Assembly: GCA_036924085.1 (NCBI GenBank)
Contig: JAVGWX010000005.1
Span: 41,733,664-41,797,663, forward strand
DNA: 64,000 bases
Direction of reading: 5' to 3'
Source of the DNA: Ariolimax columbianus
Taxonomy: Eukaryota; Mollusca; Gastropoda; Stylommatophora; Arionidae
Shown: positions 37,651-50,148 of the stretch, in pieces
How the letters are laid out: every line of letters begins with the position of its first letter
How positions within the stretch are numbered: position 1 is the stretch's first letter
Made by a program: the position numbers and the translations under genes
The notes under the pieces: model-generated
The model's input: only the letters and a program-made list of their open reading frames with translations
Databases searched by the model: none
What the model was told of the DNA's origin: nothing

Positions 37651-37785
37651 GGTTCGCCTACTCTGTTTGTGGCGAACCTACTCTTTTTGTGGCAAACCTA
37701 CGCTATTTGTGGCGAACCTACGATATTTGTGGCGAACCTACGACATTTGTGGCGAACCTACGCTGTTTGTGGCGAAACTTTGAGG
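37651..37785 (+). repeat. Module A copy, subtype A2
   Basis: CTCTTTTTG, TACGACAT and tail GGCGAAACT, as at 31,190 (offset 6,461). Confidence 0.95.
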
Positions 37786-39673
37786 CGAACCTACTCTGTT
37801 TGTGGATAACCTTTGAGGCGAACCTACTCTGTTTGTGGCAAACCTACTCTGTTTGTGATGAACCTACTCTGTTTGAGGCGAACCTACTCTGTTTGAGGCG
37901 AACCTACTCTGTTTGAGGCGAACCTACTCTGTTTGTAGAGAACCTACTCTGTATGAGGCAAACCTACTCTGTTTGTAGCAACCTTTGTGGCAAACCTACT
38001 CTGTTTGAGGCAAACCTACTCTGTGGCGAACCTACTCTGTTTGTAGCAAACCAACTCTGTTTGTGGTGAACCTACTCTGTTTGAGGCGAACCTACTCTGT
38101 TTGAGGCAAACCTACTGTTTGTAGCGACCTTTGTGGTGAACCTACTCTGTTTGGGGAGAACCTTTGAGGCGAACCTACTCTATTTGTGGCAAACCTACTC
38201 TGGTTGTGGCGAACCTACTCTGTTTGTGGAGAACCTACTCTGTTTGTGGTGAACCTACTCTGTTTGTAGTGAACCTACTCTGTTTGTGGCGAACCTACTC
38301 TGTTTGTGGTGAACCTGCTCTGTTTGTGGCGAACCTACTCTGTGGAAAACATACTCTGTTTGAGGCAAACCTACTGTTTGTAGCGACCTTTGTGGTGAAC
38401 CTACTCTGTTTGTGGAGAACCTTTGAGGCGAACCTACTCTATTTGTGGCAAACCTACTCTGGTTGTGGCGAACCTACTCTGTTTGTGGCGAATCTACTCT
38501 ATTTAAGGCGAACCTACTTTGTTTGTGGTGAACCTACTCTGTTTGTGGCGAACCTACTCTGTTTGTGGCAAACCTACTCTGTTTGTGGCAAACCTACTCT
38601 GTTTGTGGCAAACCTATTCGGTTTGTAGCGAACCTACTCTGTTTGTGGCGAACCTACTTTGTTTGTAGCGAACCTACTCTGTTTGAGGTGAACCTACTCT
38701 GTTTGAGGCGATCCTACTGTTTGGGGCGAACCTACTCCGTTTGCGGCGAACCTACTCTGTTTGTGGCGAACCTACTCTGTTTGTGGCGAACCTACTCTGT
38801 TTGTGGTGAACCTTTATGGCAAACCTAATCTGTTTGTGGCGAACCTACTCTGTTTGAGGCAAACCTACTGTTTGAGGCGAACCTACTCTGATTGTGGCGA
38901 ACCTACTGTTTGTGGCAAACCTTTGTGGCAAACCTTTGTGGCGAACCTACTCTGTTTGTGACGAACCTTTGTGGCGAACCTACTATTTGTGGTAAACCTA
39001 CTCTGTTTGTGGCAAACCTACTCTGTTTGTGGCGAACCTACTCTGTTTGTGGTGAACCTACTCTGTTTGTGGCGAACCTACTGTTTGTGGCGAACCTTTA
39101 TGGCAAACCTACTCTGTTTGAGGCGAACCTACTCTGTTTGAGGTGAACCTACTCTGTTTGAGGCGAACCTACTCTGTTTGAGGCAAACCTACTCTGTTTG
39201 AGGCGAACCTACTCTGTTTAAGGCGAACCTACTCTGTTTGAGGCGAACCTTTGTGGCAAATCTACTTTGTTTGAGGCAAACCTACTCTGTGGCGAACCTA
39301 CTCTGTTTGTGGCGAACCTACTCTGTTTGAGGCGAACCTACTCTATTTGTGGGGACCTACTCTGTTTGTAGCGAACCTACTCTGTTTGTGGCGAACCTAC
39401 TCTGTTTGTGGCGAATCTACTCTGTTTGTGGTGAACCTTTTTGGCGAACCTAATCTGTTTGTGGCGAACCTACTCTGTTTGAGGCAAACCTACTCTGTTT
39501 GAGGCGAACCTACTGTTTGAGGTGAACCTACTCTGATTGTGGCGAGCCTACTCTGTTTGTGGCGAACCTACTCTGTTTGTGACGAACCTTTGTGGTGAAT
39601 CTACTCTGTTTGTGGCGAACCTACTCTGTTTTTGGCAAACCTACTCTGTTTGTGGCAAACATACTCTGTTTGT

Positions 39674-39751
39674 GGCGAACCTGCTCTGTTTGTCGCGAAT
39701 CTACGCTGTTTGTGGCAACCCTACGCTGTTTGTGGTGAACCTTTGAGGTGG
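39674..39751 (+). repeat. Module B copy 9
   Basis: Same order, 3,918 bp after copy 8. Confidence 0.95.
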
Positions 39752-40646
39752 ACCTACTCTGTTTGTGGCGAACCTACTCTGTTTGAGGCGAACCTACTCT
39801 GTTTGAGGCGAACCTACTGTTTGTGGCGAATCTACTGTTTGTGGTGAACCTTTATGGCGAACCTAATCTGTTTGTGGCGAACCTACTCTGTTTGAGTCAA
39901 ACCTACTCTGTTTGAGGCGAACCTACTGTTTGAGGCGAACCTACTCTGATTGTGGCGAACCTACTGTTTGAGGTGAACCTACTCTGTTTAAGGCGAACCT
40001 ACTCTGTGGCGAACTTCTCTGTTTGTGGCGAACCTACTGTTTTTGGCGAACCTACTCTGTTTGTGGCGAACCTACTATGTTTGTGGCGAACCTACTCTGT
40101 TTGAGGCGAACCTACTCTATTTGTGGCGAACCTACTCTGTTTGTGGCGATCCTTTGTGGCGAACCTACTCTGTTTGTGGTGAACCTACTCTGTTTGTGGA
40201 AAACATACTGTTTGTGGCGAACCTTTATGGCGAACCTACTCTGTTTGTGGTGAACCTACTCTGTTTGTGCGAACCTACTCTGTTTGTGGCGAACCTACTC
40301 TGTTTGTGATGAACCTACTCTGTTTGTGGCAAACCTACTCTTTTTGTAGCGAACCTACTCTGTTTGTAGCAACCTTTGTGGCAAACCTACTCTGTTTGAG
40401 GCAAATCTACTCTGTGGCGAACCTACTCTGTTTGTAGCGAACCTACTCTGTTTGAGGTGAACCTACTCTGTTTTTGGCAAACCTACTCTGTTTGTGGCAA
40501 ACCTACTTTCGTTGTGGCGAACCTACTCTGTTTGTGGAGAACCTTTGAGGCGAACCTACTCTGTTTGTGGCAAACCTACTCTGGTTGTGGCGAACCTACT
40601 GTTTGTGGCGAACCTACTCTGTTTGAGGCGAACCTACTCTGTTTGT

Positions 40647-40781
40647 GGTTCGCCTACTCTGTTTGTGGCGAACCTACTCTGTTTGTGGCAAACCTACGCT
40701 ATTTGTGGCGAACCTACGATATTTGTGGGGAACCTACGATATTTGTGGCGAACCTACGCTGTTTGTGGAGAAACTTTGAGG
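40647..40781 (+). repeat. Module A copy, subtype A1 with GGGGAACC
   Basis: Offset 3,918 from 36,729, with its partner A2 922 bp downstream. Confidence 0.95.
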
Positions 40782-41568
40782 CGAACCTACTCTGTTTGTG
40801 GAGAACCTTTGAGGCGAACCTACTCTGTTTGTGGCAAACCTACTTTGTTTGTGATGAACCTACTCTGTTTGAGGCAAACCTACTCTGTTTGAGGCGAACC
40901 TACTCTGTTTGAGGCGAACCTACTCTGTTTGTAGAGAACCTACTCTGTTTGAGGCAAACCTACTCTGTTTGTAGCAACCTTTGTGGCAAACCTACTCTGT
41001 TTGAGGCAAACCTACTCTGTGGCGAACCTACTCTGTTTGTAGCAAACCAACTCTGTTTGTGGTGAACCTACTCTGTTTGAGGCGAACCTACTCTGTTTGA
41101 GGCAAACCTACTGTTTGTAGCGACCTTTGTGGTGAACCTACTCTGTTTGGGGAGAACCTTTGAGGCGAACCTACTCTGTTTGTGGCAAACCTACTCTGTT
41201 TAAGTCGAACCTACTCTGTTTGTCGCGAATTTACTCTGTTTGTGGCGAACCTACTCTGTTTGTGGCAAACCTTCGCTATTTGTGGCGAACCTTTATGGCG
41301 AACCTAATCTGTTTGTGGCGAACCTACTCTGTTTGAGGAAAACCTACTCTGTTTTTAGGCGAACCTACTCTGTTTGACGCGAACCTACTCTGATTGTGGC
41401 GAACCTACTCTGTTTGTGGCGAACCTACTTTCGTTGTGGCGAACCTACTCTGTTTGTGGAGAACCTTTGAGGCGAACCTACTCTGTTTGTGGCAAACCTA
41501 CTCTGGTTGTGGCGAACCTACTCTTTGTGGCGAACCTACTCTGTTTGTGGCGAACCTACTCTGTTTGT

Positions 41569-41703
41569 GGTTCGCCTACTCTGTTTGTGGCGAACCTACT
41601 CTTTTTGTGGCAAACCTACGCTATTTGTGGCGAACCTACGATATTTGTGGCGAACCTACGACATTTGTGGCGAACCTACGCTGTTTGTGGCGAAACTTTG
41701 AGG
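41569..41703 (+). repeat. Module A copy, subtype A2
   Basis: Offset 3,918 from 37,651, with the same three diagnostic changes. Confidence 0.95.
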
Positions 41704-43611
41704 CGAACCTACTCTGTTTGTGGAGAACCTTTGAGGCGAACCTACTCTGTTTGTGGCAAACCTACTCTGTTTGTGATGAACCTACTCTGTTTGAGGCGAA
41801 CCTACTCTGTTTGAGGCGAACCTACTCTGTTTGAGGCGAACCTACTCTGTTTGTAGAGAACCTACTCTGTTTGAGGCAAACCTACTCTGTTTGTAGCAAC
41901 CTTTGTGGCAAACCTACTCTGTTTGAGGCAAACCTACTCTGTGGCGAACCTACTCTGTTTGTAGCAAACCAACTCTGTTTGTGGTGAACCTACTCTGTTT
42001 GAGGCGAACCTACTCTGTTTGAGGCAAACCTACTGTTTGTAGCGACCTTTGTGGTGAACCTACTCTGTTTGGGGAGAACCTTTGAGGCGAACCTACTCTA
42101 TTTGTGGCAAACCTACTCTGGTTGTGGCGAACCTACTCTGTTTGTGGAGAACCTACTCTGTTTGTGGTGAACCTACTCTGTTTGTAGTGAACCTACTCTG
42201 TTTGTGGCGAACCTACTCTGTTTGTGGTGAACCTGCTCTGTTTGTGGCGAACCTACTCTGTGGAAAACATACTCTGTTTGAGGCAAACCTACTGTTTGTA
42301 GCGACCTTTGTGGTGAACCTACTCTGTTTGTGGAGAACCTTTGAGGCGAACCTACTCTATTTGTGGCAAACCTACTCTGGTTGTGGCGAACCTACTCTGT
42401 TTGTGGCGAATCTACTCTATTTAAGGCGAACCTACTTTGTTTGTGGTAAACCTACTCTGTTTGTGGCGAACCTACTCTGTTTGTGGCAAACCTACTCTGT
42501 TTGTGGCAAACCTACTCTGTTTGTGGCAAACCTATTCGGTTTGTAGCGAACCTACTCTGTTTGTGGCGAACCTACTTTGTTTGTAGCGAACCTACTCTGT
42601 TTGAGGTGAACCTACTCTGTTTGAGGCGATCCTACTGTTTGGGGCGAACCTACTCTGTTTGCGGCGAACCTACTCTGTTTGTGGCGAACCTACTCTGTTT
42701 GTGGCGAACCTACTCTGTTTGTGGTGAACCTTTATGGCAAACCTAATCTGTTTGTGGCGAACCTACTCTGTTTGAGGCAAACCTACTGTTTGAGGCGAAC
42801 CTACTCTGATTGTGGCGAACCTACTGTTTGTGGCAAACCTTTGTGGCAAACCTTTGTGGCGAACCTACTCTGTTTGTGACGAACCTTTGTGGCGAACCTA
42901 CTATTTGTGGTAAACCTACTCTGTTTGTGGCAAACCTACTCTGTTTGTGGCGAACCTACTCTGTTTGTGGTGAACCTACTCTGTTTGTGGCGAACCTACT
43001 CTGTTTGTGGCGAACCTACTGTTTGTGGCGAACCTTTATGGCAAACCTACTCTGTTTGAGGCGAACCTACTCTGTTTGAGGTGAACCTACTCTGTTTGAG
43101 GCGAACCTACTCTGTTTGAGGCAAACCTACTCTGTTTGAGGCGAACCTACTCTGTTTAAGGCGAACCTACTCTGTTTGAGGCGAACCTTTGTGGCAAATC
43201 TACTTTGTTTGAGGCAAACCTACTCTGTGGCGAACCTACTCTGTTTGTGGCGAACCTACTCTGTTTGAGGCGAACCTACTCTATTTGTGGGGACCTACTC
43301 TGTTTGTAGCGAACCTACTCTGTTTGTGGCGAACCTACTCTGTTTGTGGCGAATCTACTCTGTTTGTGGTGAACCTTTTTGGCAAACCTAATCTGTTTGT
43401 GGCGAACCTACTCTGTTTGAGGCAAACCTACTCTGTTTGAGGCGAACCTACTGTTTGAGGTGAACCTACTCTGATTGTGGCGAACCTACTCTGTTTGTGG
43501 CAAACCTACTCTGTTTGTGACGAACCTTTGTGGTGAATCTACTCTGTTTGTGGCGAACCTACTCTGTTTTTGGCAAACCTACTCTGTTTGTGGCAAACAT
43601 ACTCTGTTTGT

Positions 43612-43689
43612 AGCGAACCTGCTCTGTTTGTCGCGAATCTACGCTGTTTGTGGCAACCCTACGCTGTTTGTGGTGAACCTTTGAGGTGG
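43612..43689 (+). repeat. Module B copy 10
   Basis: Same order except that the first monomer begins AGCGAACC instead of GGCGAACC. Last copy carrying TCGCGA. Confidence 0.95.
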
Positions 43690-44475
43690 ACCTACTCTGT
43701 TTGTGGCGAACCTACTCTGTTTGAGGCGAACCTACTCTGTTTGAGGCGAACCTACTGTTTGTGGCGAATCTACTCTGTTTGTGGTGAACCTTTATGGCGA
43801 ACCTAATCTGTTTGTGGCGAACCTACTCTGTTTGAGTCAAACCTACTCTGTTTGAGGCGAACCTACTGTTTGAGGCGAACCTACTCTGATTGTGGAAAAC
43901 CTACTGTTTGAGGTGAACCTACTTTGTTTAAGGCGAACCTACTCTGTGGCGAACTTCTCTGTTTGTGGCGAACCTACTGTTTTTGGCGAACCTACTCTGT
44001 TTGTGGCGAACCTACTATGTTTGTGGCGAACCTACTCTGTTTGAGGCGAACCTACTCTATTTGTGGCGAACCTACTCTGTTTGTGGCGATCCTTTGTGGC
44101 GAACCTACTCTGTTTGTGGTGAACCTACTCTGTTTGTGGAAAACATACTGTTTGTGGCGAACCTTTATGGCGAACCTACTCTGTTTGTGGCAAACCTACT
44201 CTGTTTGTGCGAACCTACTCTGTTTGTGGCGAACCTACTCTGTTTGTGATGAACCTTCTCTGTTTGTGGCAAACCTACTCTTTTTGTAGCGAACCTACTC
44301 TGTTTGTAGCAACCTTTGTGGCAAACCTACTCTGTTTGAGGCAAATCTACTCTGTGGCGAACCTACTATGTTTGTAGCGAACCTACTCTGTTTGAGGTGA
44401 ACCTACTCTGTTTTTGGCAAACCTACTCTGTTTGTGGAAAACCTACTTTTGTTGTGGCGAACCTACTCTGTTTGT

Positions 44476-44533
44476 GGCGAATCTACGCTGTTTGTGGCAA
44501 CCCTACGCTGTTTGTGGTAAACCTTTGAGGTGG
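44476..44533 (+). repeat. Partial module B (58 bp)
   Basis: The CTGCTCTG monomer is replaced by an ordinary one, and GTCGCG is replaced by GTGGCG. The GAATC, CAACCC and GAGGTGG parts remain. Confidence 0.9.
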
Positions 44534-45100
44534 ACCTACTCTGTTTGTGGCGAACCTACTGTTTGAGGCGAACCTACTCTGTTTGAGGAAAACATACTGT
44601 TTGTGGCGAACCTTTATGGCGAACCTACTCTGTTTGTGGCGAACCTACTCTGTTTGTGGCAATCCTTTGTGGCGAACCTACTCTGTTTGTGGCGAACCTA
44701 CTCTGTTTGTGATGAACCTACTCTGTTTGAGGCGAACCTACTCTGTTTGAGGCGAACCTACTATGTGGCGAACCTACTCTGTTTGAGGCAAACCTACTCT
44801 GTGGCGAACCTACTCTGTTTGTGGAAAACCTACTCTATTTAAGGCGAACCTACTTTGTTGGTGGTGAACCTACTCTGTTTGTGGCAAACCTACTCTGTTT
44901 GTGGCGGACCTACTCTGTTTGTGGAAAACCTACTCTGTTTGTGGCGAACCTACTCTGTTTGTAGCGAACCTACTCTGTTTGTGGCGAACCTACTCTGTTT
45001 GTAGCGAACCTACTCTGTTTGAGGTGAACCTACTCTGTTTGAGGCGATCCTACTGTTTGTGGCGAACCTACTCTGTTTGAGGCGAACCTACTCTGTTTGT

Positions 45101-45235
45101 GGTTCGCCTACTCTGTTTGTGGCGAACCTACTCTGTTTGTGGCAAACCTACGCTATTTGTGGCGAACCTACGATATTTGTGGCGAACCTACGATATTTGT
45201 GGCGAACCTACGCTGTTTGTGGCGAAACTTTGAGG
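45101..45235 (+). repeat. Module A copy at the edge of region II
   Basis: Both TACGATAT monomers present with tail GGCGAAACT, so it resembles the 11,015 type more than A1 or A2. Confidence 0.95.
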
Positions 45236-46826
45236 CGAACCTACTCTGTTTGAGGCGAACCTACTCTGTTTGTGGCGAACCTACTCTGTTTGTGGTGAAC
45301 CTACTCTGTTTGTGGCAAACCTTTGTGGCGAATCTACTCTGTTTGTGGCAAACCTACTCTGTTTAAGGCGAACCTACTCTGTTTGTGGCGAACCTACTCT
45401 GTTTAAGGCGAACCTACTTTGTTTGTGGTGAACCTACTCTGTTTGTGGCGAACCTACTCTGTTTGTGGCGAACCTACTCTGTTTGTGGCAAACCTATTCG
45501 GTTTGTAGCGAACCTACTCTGTTTATGGCGAACCTACTCTGTTTTTGGCGAACCTACTCTGTTTGTGGCAAACCTACTATGTTTGTGGCGAACCTACTCT
45601 GTTTGAGGCGAAACTACTTTATTTGTGGCGAACCTACTCTGTTTGTGGCGATCCTTTGTGGCGAATCTACTCTGTTTGAGGCAAACCTACTCTGTTTGTG
45701 GTGAACCTACTCTGTTTGAGGCGAACCTACTCTGTTTGAGGTGAACCTACTCTGTTTTTGGCAAACCTACTTTGTTTGTGGCAAACCTTTGTGGCGAACC
45801 TACTCTGTTTGTGACGAACCTTTGTGGTGGACCTACTCTGTTTGTGGCGAACCTATTCTGTTTGAGGCGAACCTACTCTGTTCGTAGAGAACCTACTCTG
45901 TTTGAGGCAAACCTACTCTGTTTGTGGCAAACCTACTCTGTTTGTGGCGAACCTTTGTGGCGAATCTACTCTGTTTGAGGCAAACCTACTCTGTGGCGAA
46001 CCTACTCTGTTTGTAGCAAACCTACTCTGTTTGTGGTGAACCTACTCTGTTTGAGGCGAACCTACTCTGTTTGAGGTGAACCTACTCTGTTTTTGGCAAA
46101 CCTACTCTGTTTGTGGCAAACATACTCTGTTTGAGACGAACCTGCTCTGTTTGTAGCGAACCTACTCTGTTTATGGCGAACCTACTCTGTTTTTGGCGAA
46201 CCTACTCTGTTTGTGGCGAACCTACTATGTTTGTGGCGAACCTACTCTGTTTGAGGCAAACCTACTCTGTTTGTTGCAAACCTACTCTGTTTGTGGCAAA
46301 CCTATTCAGTTTGTAGCGAACCTACTCTGTTTATGGCGAACCTACTCTGTTTTTGGCGAACCTACTCTGTTTGTGGCGAACCTACTATGTTTGTGGCGAA
46401 CCTACTCTGTTTGAGGCGAACCTACTCTATTTGTGGCGAACCTACTCTGTTTGTGGCGATCCTTTGTGGCGAACCTACTCTGTTTGTGGTGAACCTACTC
46501 TGTTTGTGGAAAACATACTGTTTGTGGCGAACCTTTATGGCGAACCTACTCTGTTTGTGGCGAACCTACTCTGTTTGTGGCGAACCTACTCTGTTTGTGG
46601 CGAACCTACTCTGTTTGTGGCGAACCTACTCTGTTTGTGATGAACCTACTCTGTTTGTGGCAAACCTACTCTTTTTGTAGCGAACCTACTCTGTTTGTAG
46701 CAACCTTTGTGGCAAACCTACTCTGTTTGAGGCAAATCTACTCTGTGGCGAACCTACTCTGTTTGTAGCGAACCTTCTCTGTTTGAGGTGAACCTACTCT
46801 GTTTGTGGCAAACATACTCTGTTTGA

Positions 46827-46904
46827 GGCGAACCTGCTCTGTTTGTGGCGAATCTACGCTGTTTGTGGCAACCCTACGCTGTTTGTGGTATACCTTTGAG
46901 GTGG
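46827..46904 (+). repeat. Diverged module B
   Basis: 78 bp with GTGGCGAATC instead of GTCGCGAATC, and GGTATACC before TTTGAGGTGG. Confidence 0.9.
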
Positions 46905-47389
46905 ACCTACTCTGTTTGTGGCGAACCTACTCTGTTTGAGGCGAACCTACTCTGTTTGAGGAAAACATACTGTTTGTGGCGAACCTTTATGGCGAACCTA
47001 CTCTGTTCGTGGCGAACCTACTCTGTTTGTGGCAATCCTTTGTGGCGAACCTACTCTGTTTGTGGCGAACCTACTCTGTTTGTGATGAACCTACTCTGTT
47101 TGAGGCGAACCTACTCTGTTTGAGGCGAACCTACTTTGTGGCGAACCTACTCTGTTTGAGGCAAACCTACTCTGTGGCGAACCTACTCTGTTTGTGGAAA
47201 ACCTACTCTATTTAAGGCGAACCTACTTTGTTGGTGGTGAACCTACTCTGTTTGTGGCAAACCTACTCTGTTTGTGGCGAACCTACTCTGTTTGAGGCGA
47301 ACCTACTCTGATTGTGGCGAACCTACTGTTTGAGGTGAACCTACTCTGTTTAAGGCGAACCTACTCTGTGGCGAACTTCTCTGTTTGTG

Positions 47390-48146
47390 GCGAACCTACT
47401 GTTTTTGGCGAACCTACTCTGTTTGTGGCGAACCTACTATGTTTGTGGCGAACCTACTCTGTTTGAGGCGAACCTACTCTATTTGTGGCGAACCTACTCT
47501 GTTTGTGGCGATCCTTTGTGGCGAACCTACTCTGTTTGTGGTGAACCTACTCTGTTTGTGGAAAACATACTGTTTGTGGCGAACCTTTATGGCGAACCTA
47601 CTCTGTTTATGGCGAACCTACTCTGTTTGTGCGAACCTACTCTGTTTGTGGCGAACCTACTCTGTTTGTGATGAACCTACTCTGTTTGTGGCAAACCTAC
47701 TCTTTTTGTAGCGAACCTACTCTGTTTGTAGCAACCTTTGTGGCAAACCTACTCTGTTTGAGGCAAATCTACTCTGTGGCGAACCTACTCTGTTTGTAGC
47801 GAACCTACTCTGTTTGAGGTGAACCTACTCTGTTTTTGGCGAACCTACTCTGTTTGTGGAGAACCTTTGAGGCGAACCTACTCTGTTTGTGGCAAACCTA
47901 CTCTGTTTGTGGCGAACCTACTGTTTGTGGCGAACCTACTCTGTTTGAGGCGAACCTACTCTGTTTGTGGTTCGCCTACTCTGTTTGTGGCGAACCTACT
48001 CTGTTTGTGGCAAACCTACGCTATTTGTGGCAAACCTACGATATTTGTGGCGAACCTACGATATTTGTGGCGAACCTACGCTGTTTGTGGAGAAACTTTG
48101 AGGCGAACCTACTCTGTTTGTGGAGAACCTTTGAGGCGAACCTACT
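47390..48146 (+). repeat. Segment shared with 53,300-54,056
   Basis: It recurs at offset 5,910, including module A at 47,969. It leads directly into the 2,002-bp unit in both places, so the two together form a duplicated block of about 2.76 kb. Confidence 0.88.
47969..48103 (+). repeat. Module A copy, subtype A1
   Basis: A1 tail, with GGCAAACC before the first TACGATAT. That change is shared only with 53,879 among A1 copies. Confidence 0.95.
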
Positions 48147-50148
48147 CTGTTTGTGGCAAACCTACTTTGTTTGTGATGAACCTACTCTGTTTGAGGCAAA
48201 CCTACTCTGTTTGAGGCGAACCTACTCTGTTTGAGGCGAACCTACCCTGTTTGTAGAGAACCTACTCTGTTTGAGGCAAACCTACTCTGTTTGTAGCAAC
48301 CTTTGTGGCAAACCTACTCTGTTTGAGGCAAACCTACTCTGTGGCGAACCTACTCTGTTTGTAGCAAACCAACTCTGTTTGTGGTGAACCTACTCTGTTT
48401 GAGGCGAACCTACTCTGTTTGAGGCAAACCTACTGTTTGTAGCGACCTTTGTGGTGAACCTACTCTGTTTGGGGAGAACCTTTGAGGCGAACCTACTCTA
48501 TTTGTGGCAAACCTACTCTGGTTGTGGCGAACCTACTCTGTTTGTGGAGAACCTACTCTGTTTGTGGTGAACCTACTCTGTTTGTAGTGAACCTACTCTG
48601 TTTGTGGCGAACCTACTCTGTTTGTGGTGAACCTGCTCTGTTTGTGGCGAACCTACTCTGTGGAAAACATACTCTGTTTGAGGCAAACCTACTGTTTGTA
48701 GCGACCTTTGTGGTGAACCTACTCTGTTTGTGGAGAACCTTTGAGGCGAACCTACTCTATTTGTGGCAAACCTACTCTGGTTGTGGCAAACCTACTCTGT
48801 TTGTGGCGAATCTACTCTGTTTGAGGCAAACCTACTCTGTGGCGAACCTACTCTGTTTGTAGCAAACCTACTCTGTTTGTGGTGAACCTACTCTGTTTGA
48901 GGCGAACCTACTCTGTTTGAGGTGAACCTACTCTGTTTTTGGCAAACCTACTCTGTTTGTGGCAAACATACTCTGTTTGAGACGAACCTGCTCTGTTTGT
49001 GGCGAATCTACGCTGTTTGTGGCAACCCTACGCTGTTTGTGGTAAACCTTTGAGGTGGACCTACTCTGTTTGTGGCGAACCTACTCTGTTTGAGGCGAAC
49101 CTACTCTGTTTGAGGAAAACATACTGTTTGTGGCGAACCTTTATGGCGAACCTACTCTGTTTGTGGCGAACCTACTCTGTTTGTGGCAATCCTTTGTGGC
49201 GAACCTACTCTGTTTGTGGCGAACCTACTCTGTTTGTGATGAACCTACTCTGTTTGAGGCGAACCTACTCTGTTTGAGGCGAACCTACTTTGTGGCGAAC
49301 CTACTCTGTTTGAGGCAAACCTACTCTGTGGCGAACCTACTCTGTTTGTGGAAAACCTACTCTATTTAAGGCGAACCTACTTTGTTGGTGGTGAACCTAC
49401 TCTGTTTGTGGCGAACCTACTCTGTTTGTGGAAAACCTACTCTGTTTGTGGCGAACCTACTCTGTTTGTAGCGAACCTACTCTGTTTGTGGCGAACCTAC
49501 TCTGTTTGTGGCAAACCTACTCTGTTTGTGGCGAACCTACTCTGTTTGTGGCGAACCTACTCTATTTGAGGCGAACCTACTATGGTTGTGGCGAACCTAC
49601 TCTGTTTGTGGCAAACCTACTCTGTTTGTGGCGAACCTACTCTGTTTGTGGCGAACCTACTCTGTTTGTGGCGAACCTACTCTGATTGTGGCGAACCTAC
49701 GCTGTTTGTGGCAACCCCTACGCTGTTTGTGGCGAACCTTTAAGGTGGACCTACTCTATTTGTGGCGAACCTACTCTGTTTGAGGCAAACCTACTCTGTT
49801 TGTGGCGACCTTTGTGGCAAACCTACTCTGTTTGTGGCGAACCTACTCTATTTGATGCGAACCTACTCTGTTTGAGGCAAACCTACTTTGTGGCGAACCT
49901 ACTCTGTTTGTAGCAAGCCTACTCTGTTTGTGGCGAACCTACTGTTTGTGGCGAACCTTTGTGGCGAATCTACTCTGTTTGAGGCAAACCTACTCTGTGG
50001 CGAACCTACTCTGTTTGTAGCAAACCAACTCTGTTTGTGGCGAACCTACTCTGTTTGTGGCGAACCTACTCTGTTTGTGGCGAACCTACTCTGTTTGAGG
50101 CGAACCTACTCTGTTTGTGGCGAACCTACTCTGTTTGTGGCGAACCTA
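48147..50148 (+). repeat. 2,002-bp unit, tandem copy 1
   Basis: It starts at a CTACTTTGTTTGTGATG monomer group and includes CCTACCCTG (48,243), a diverged B (48,981), a GGTGGTGAACC group and a B-derived CAACCCC group (49,690-49,748). I found no difference from the next copy in the stretches compared. Confidence 0.93.
48981..49058 (+). repeat. Diverged module B in the 2,002-bp unit, copy 1
   Basis: It starts GACGAACCTG, lacks TCGCGA, and has GGTAAACC before TTTGAGGTGG. Confidence 0.9.

Larger units (their letters stand above)
35756..39673 (+). repeat. Higher-order unit, B to B, 3,918 bp
   Basis: Long form with the A1/A2 doublet (36,729 and 37,651). It is followed in tandem by an almost identical unit. 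Confidence 0.92.
39674..43611 (+). repeat. Higher-order unit, B to B, 3,938 bp
   Basis: Same content as the previous unit (A1 at 40,647, A2 at 41,569) plus one extra 20-bp monomer near 43,000, which accounts exactly for the length difference. Confidence 0.92.
43612..47380 (+). repeat. Transition zone between higher-order arrays
   Basis: The long-form order is kept to about 44,440 and then breaks up: a partial B (44,476), an A module of a different subtype (45,101), several ATACTATG and TTTATGG monomer groups repeated at about 160-bp spacing (45,530-46,440), and a diverged B (46,827). Nothing other than 20-bp-family monomers is present. Confidence 0.8.
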
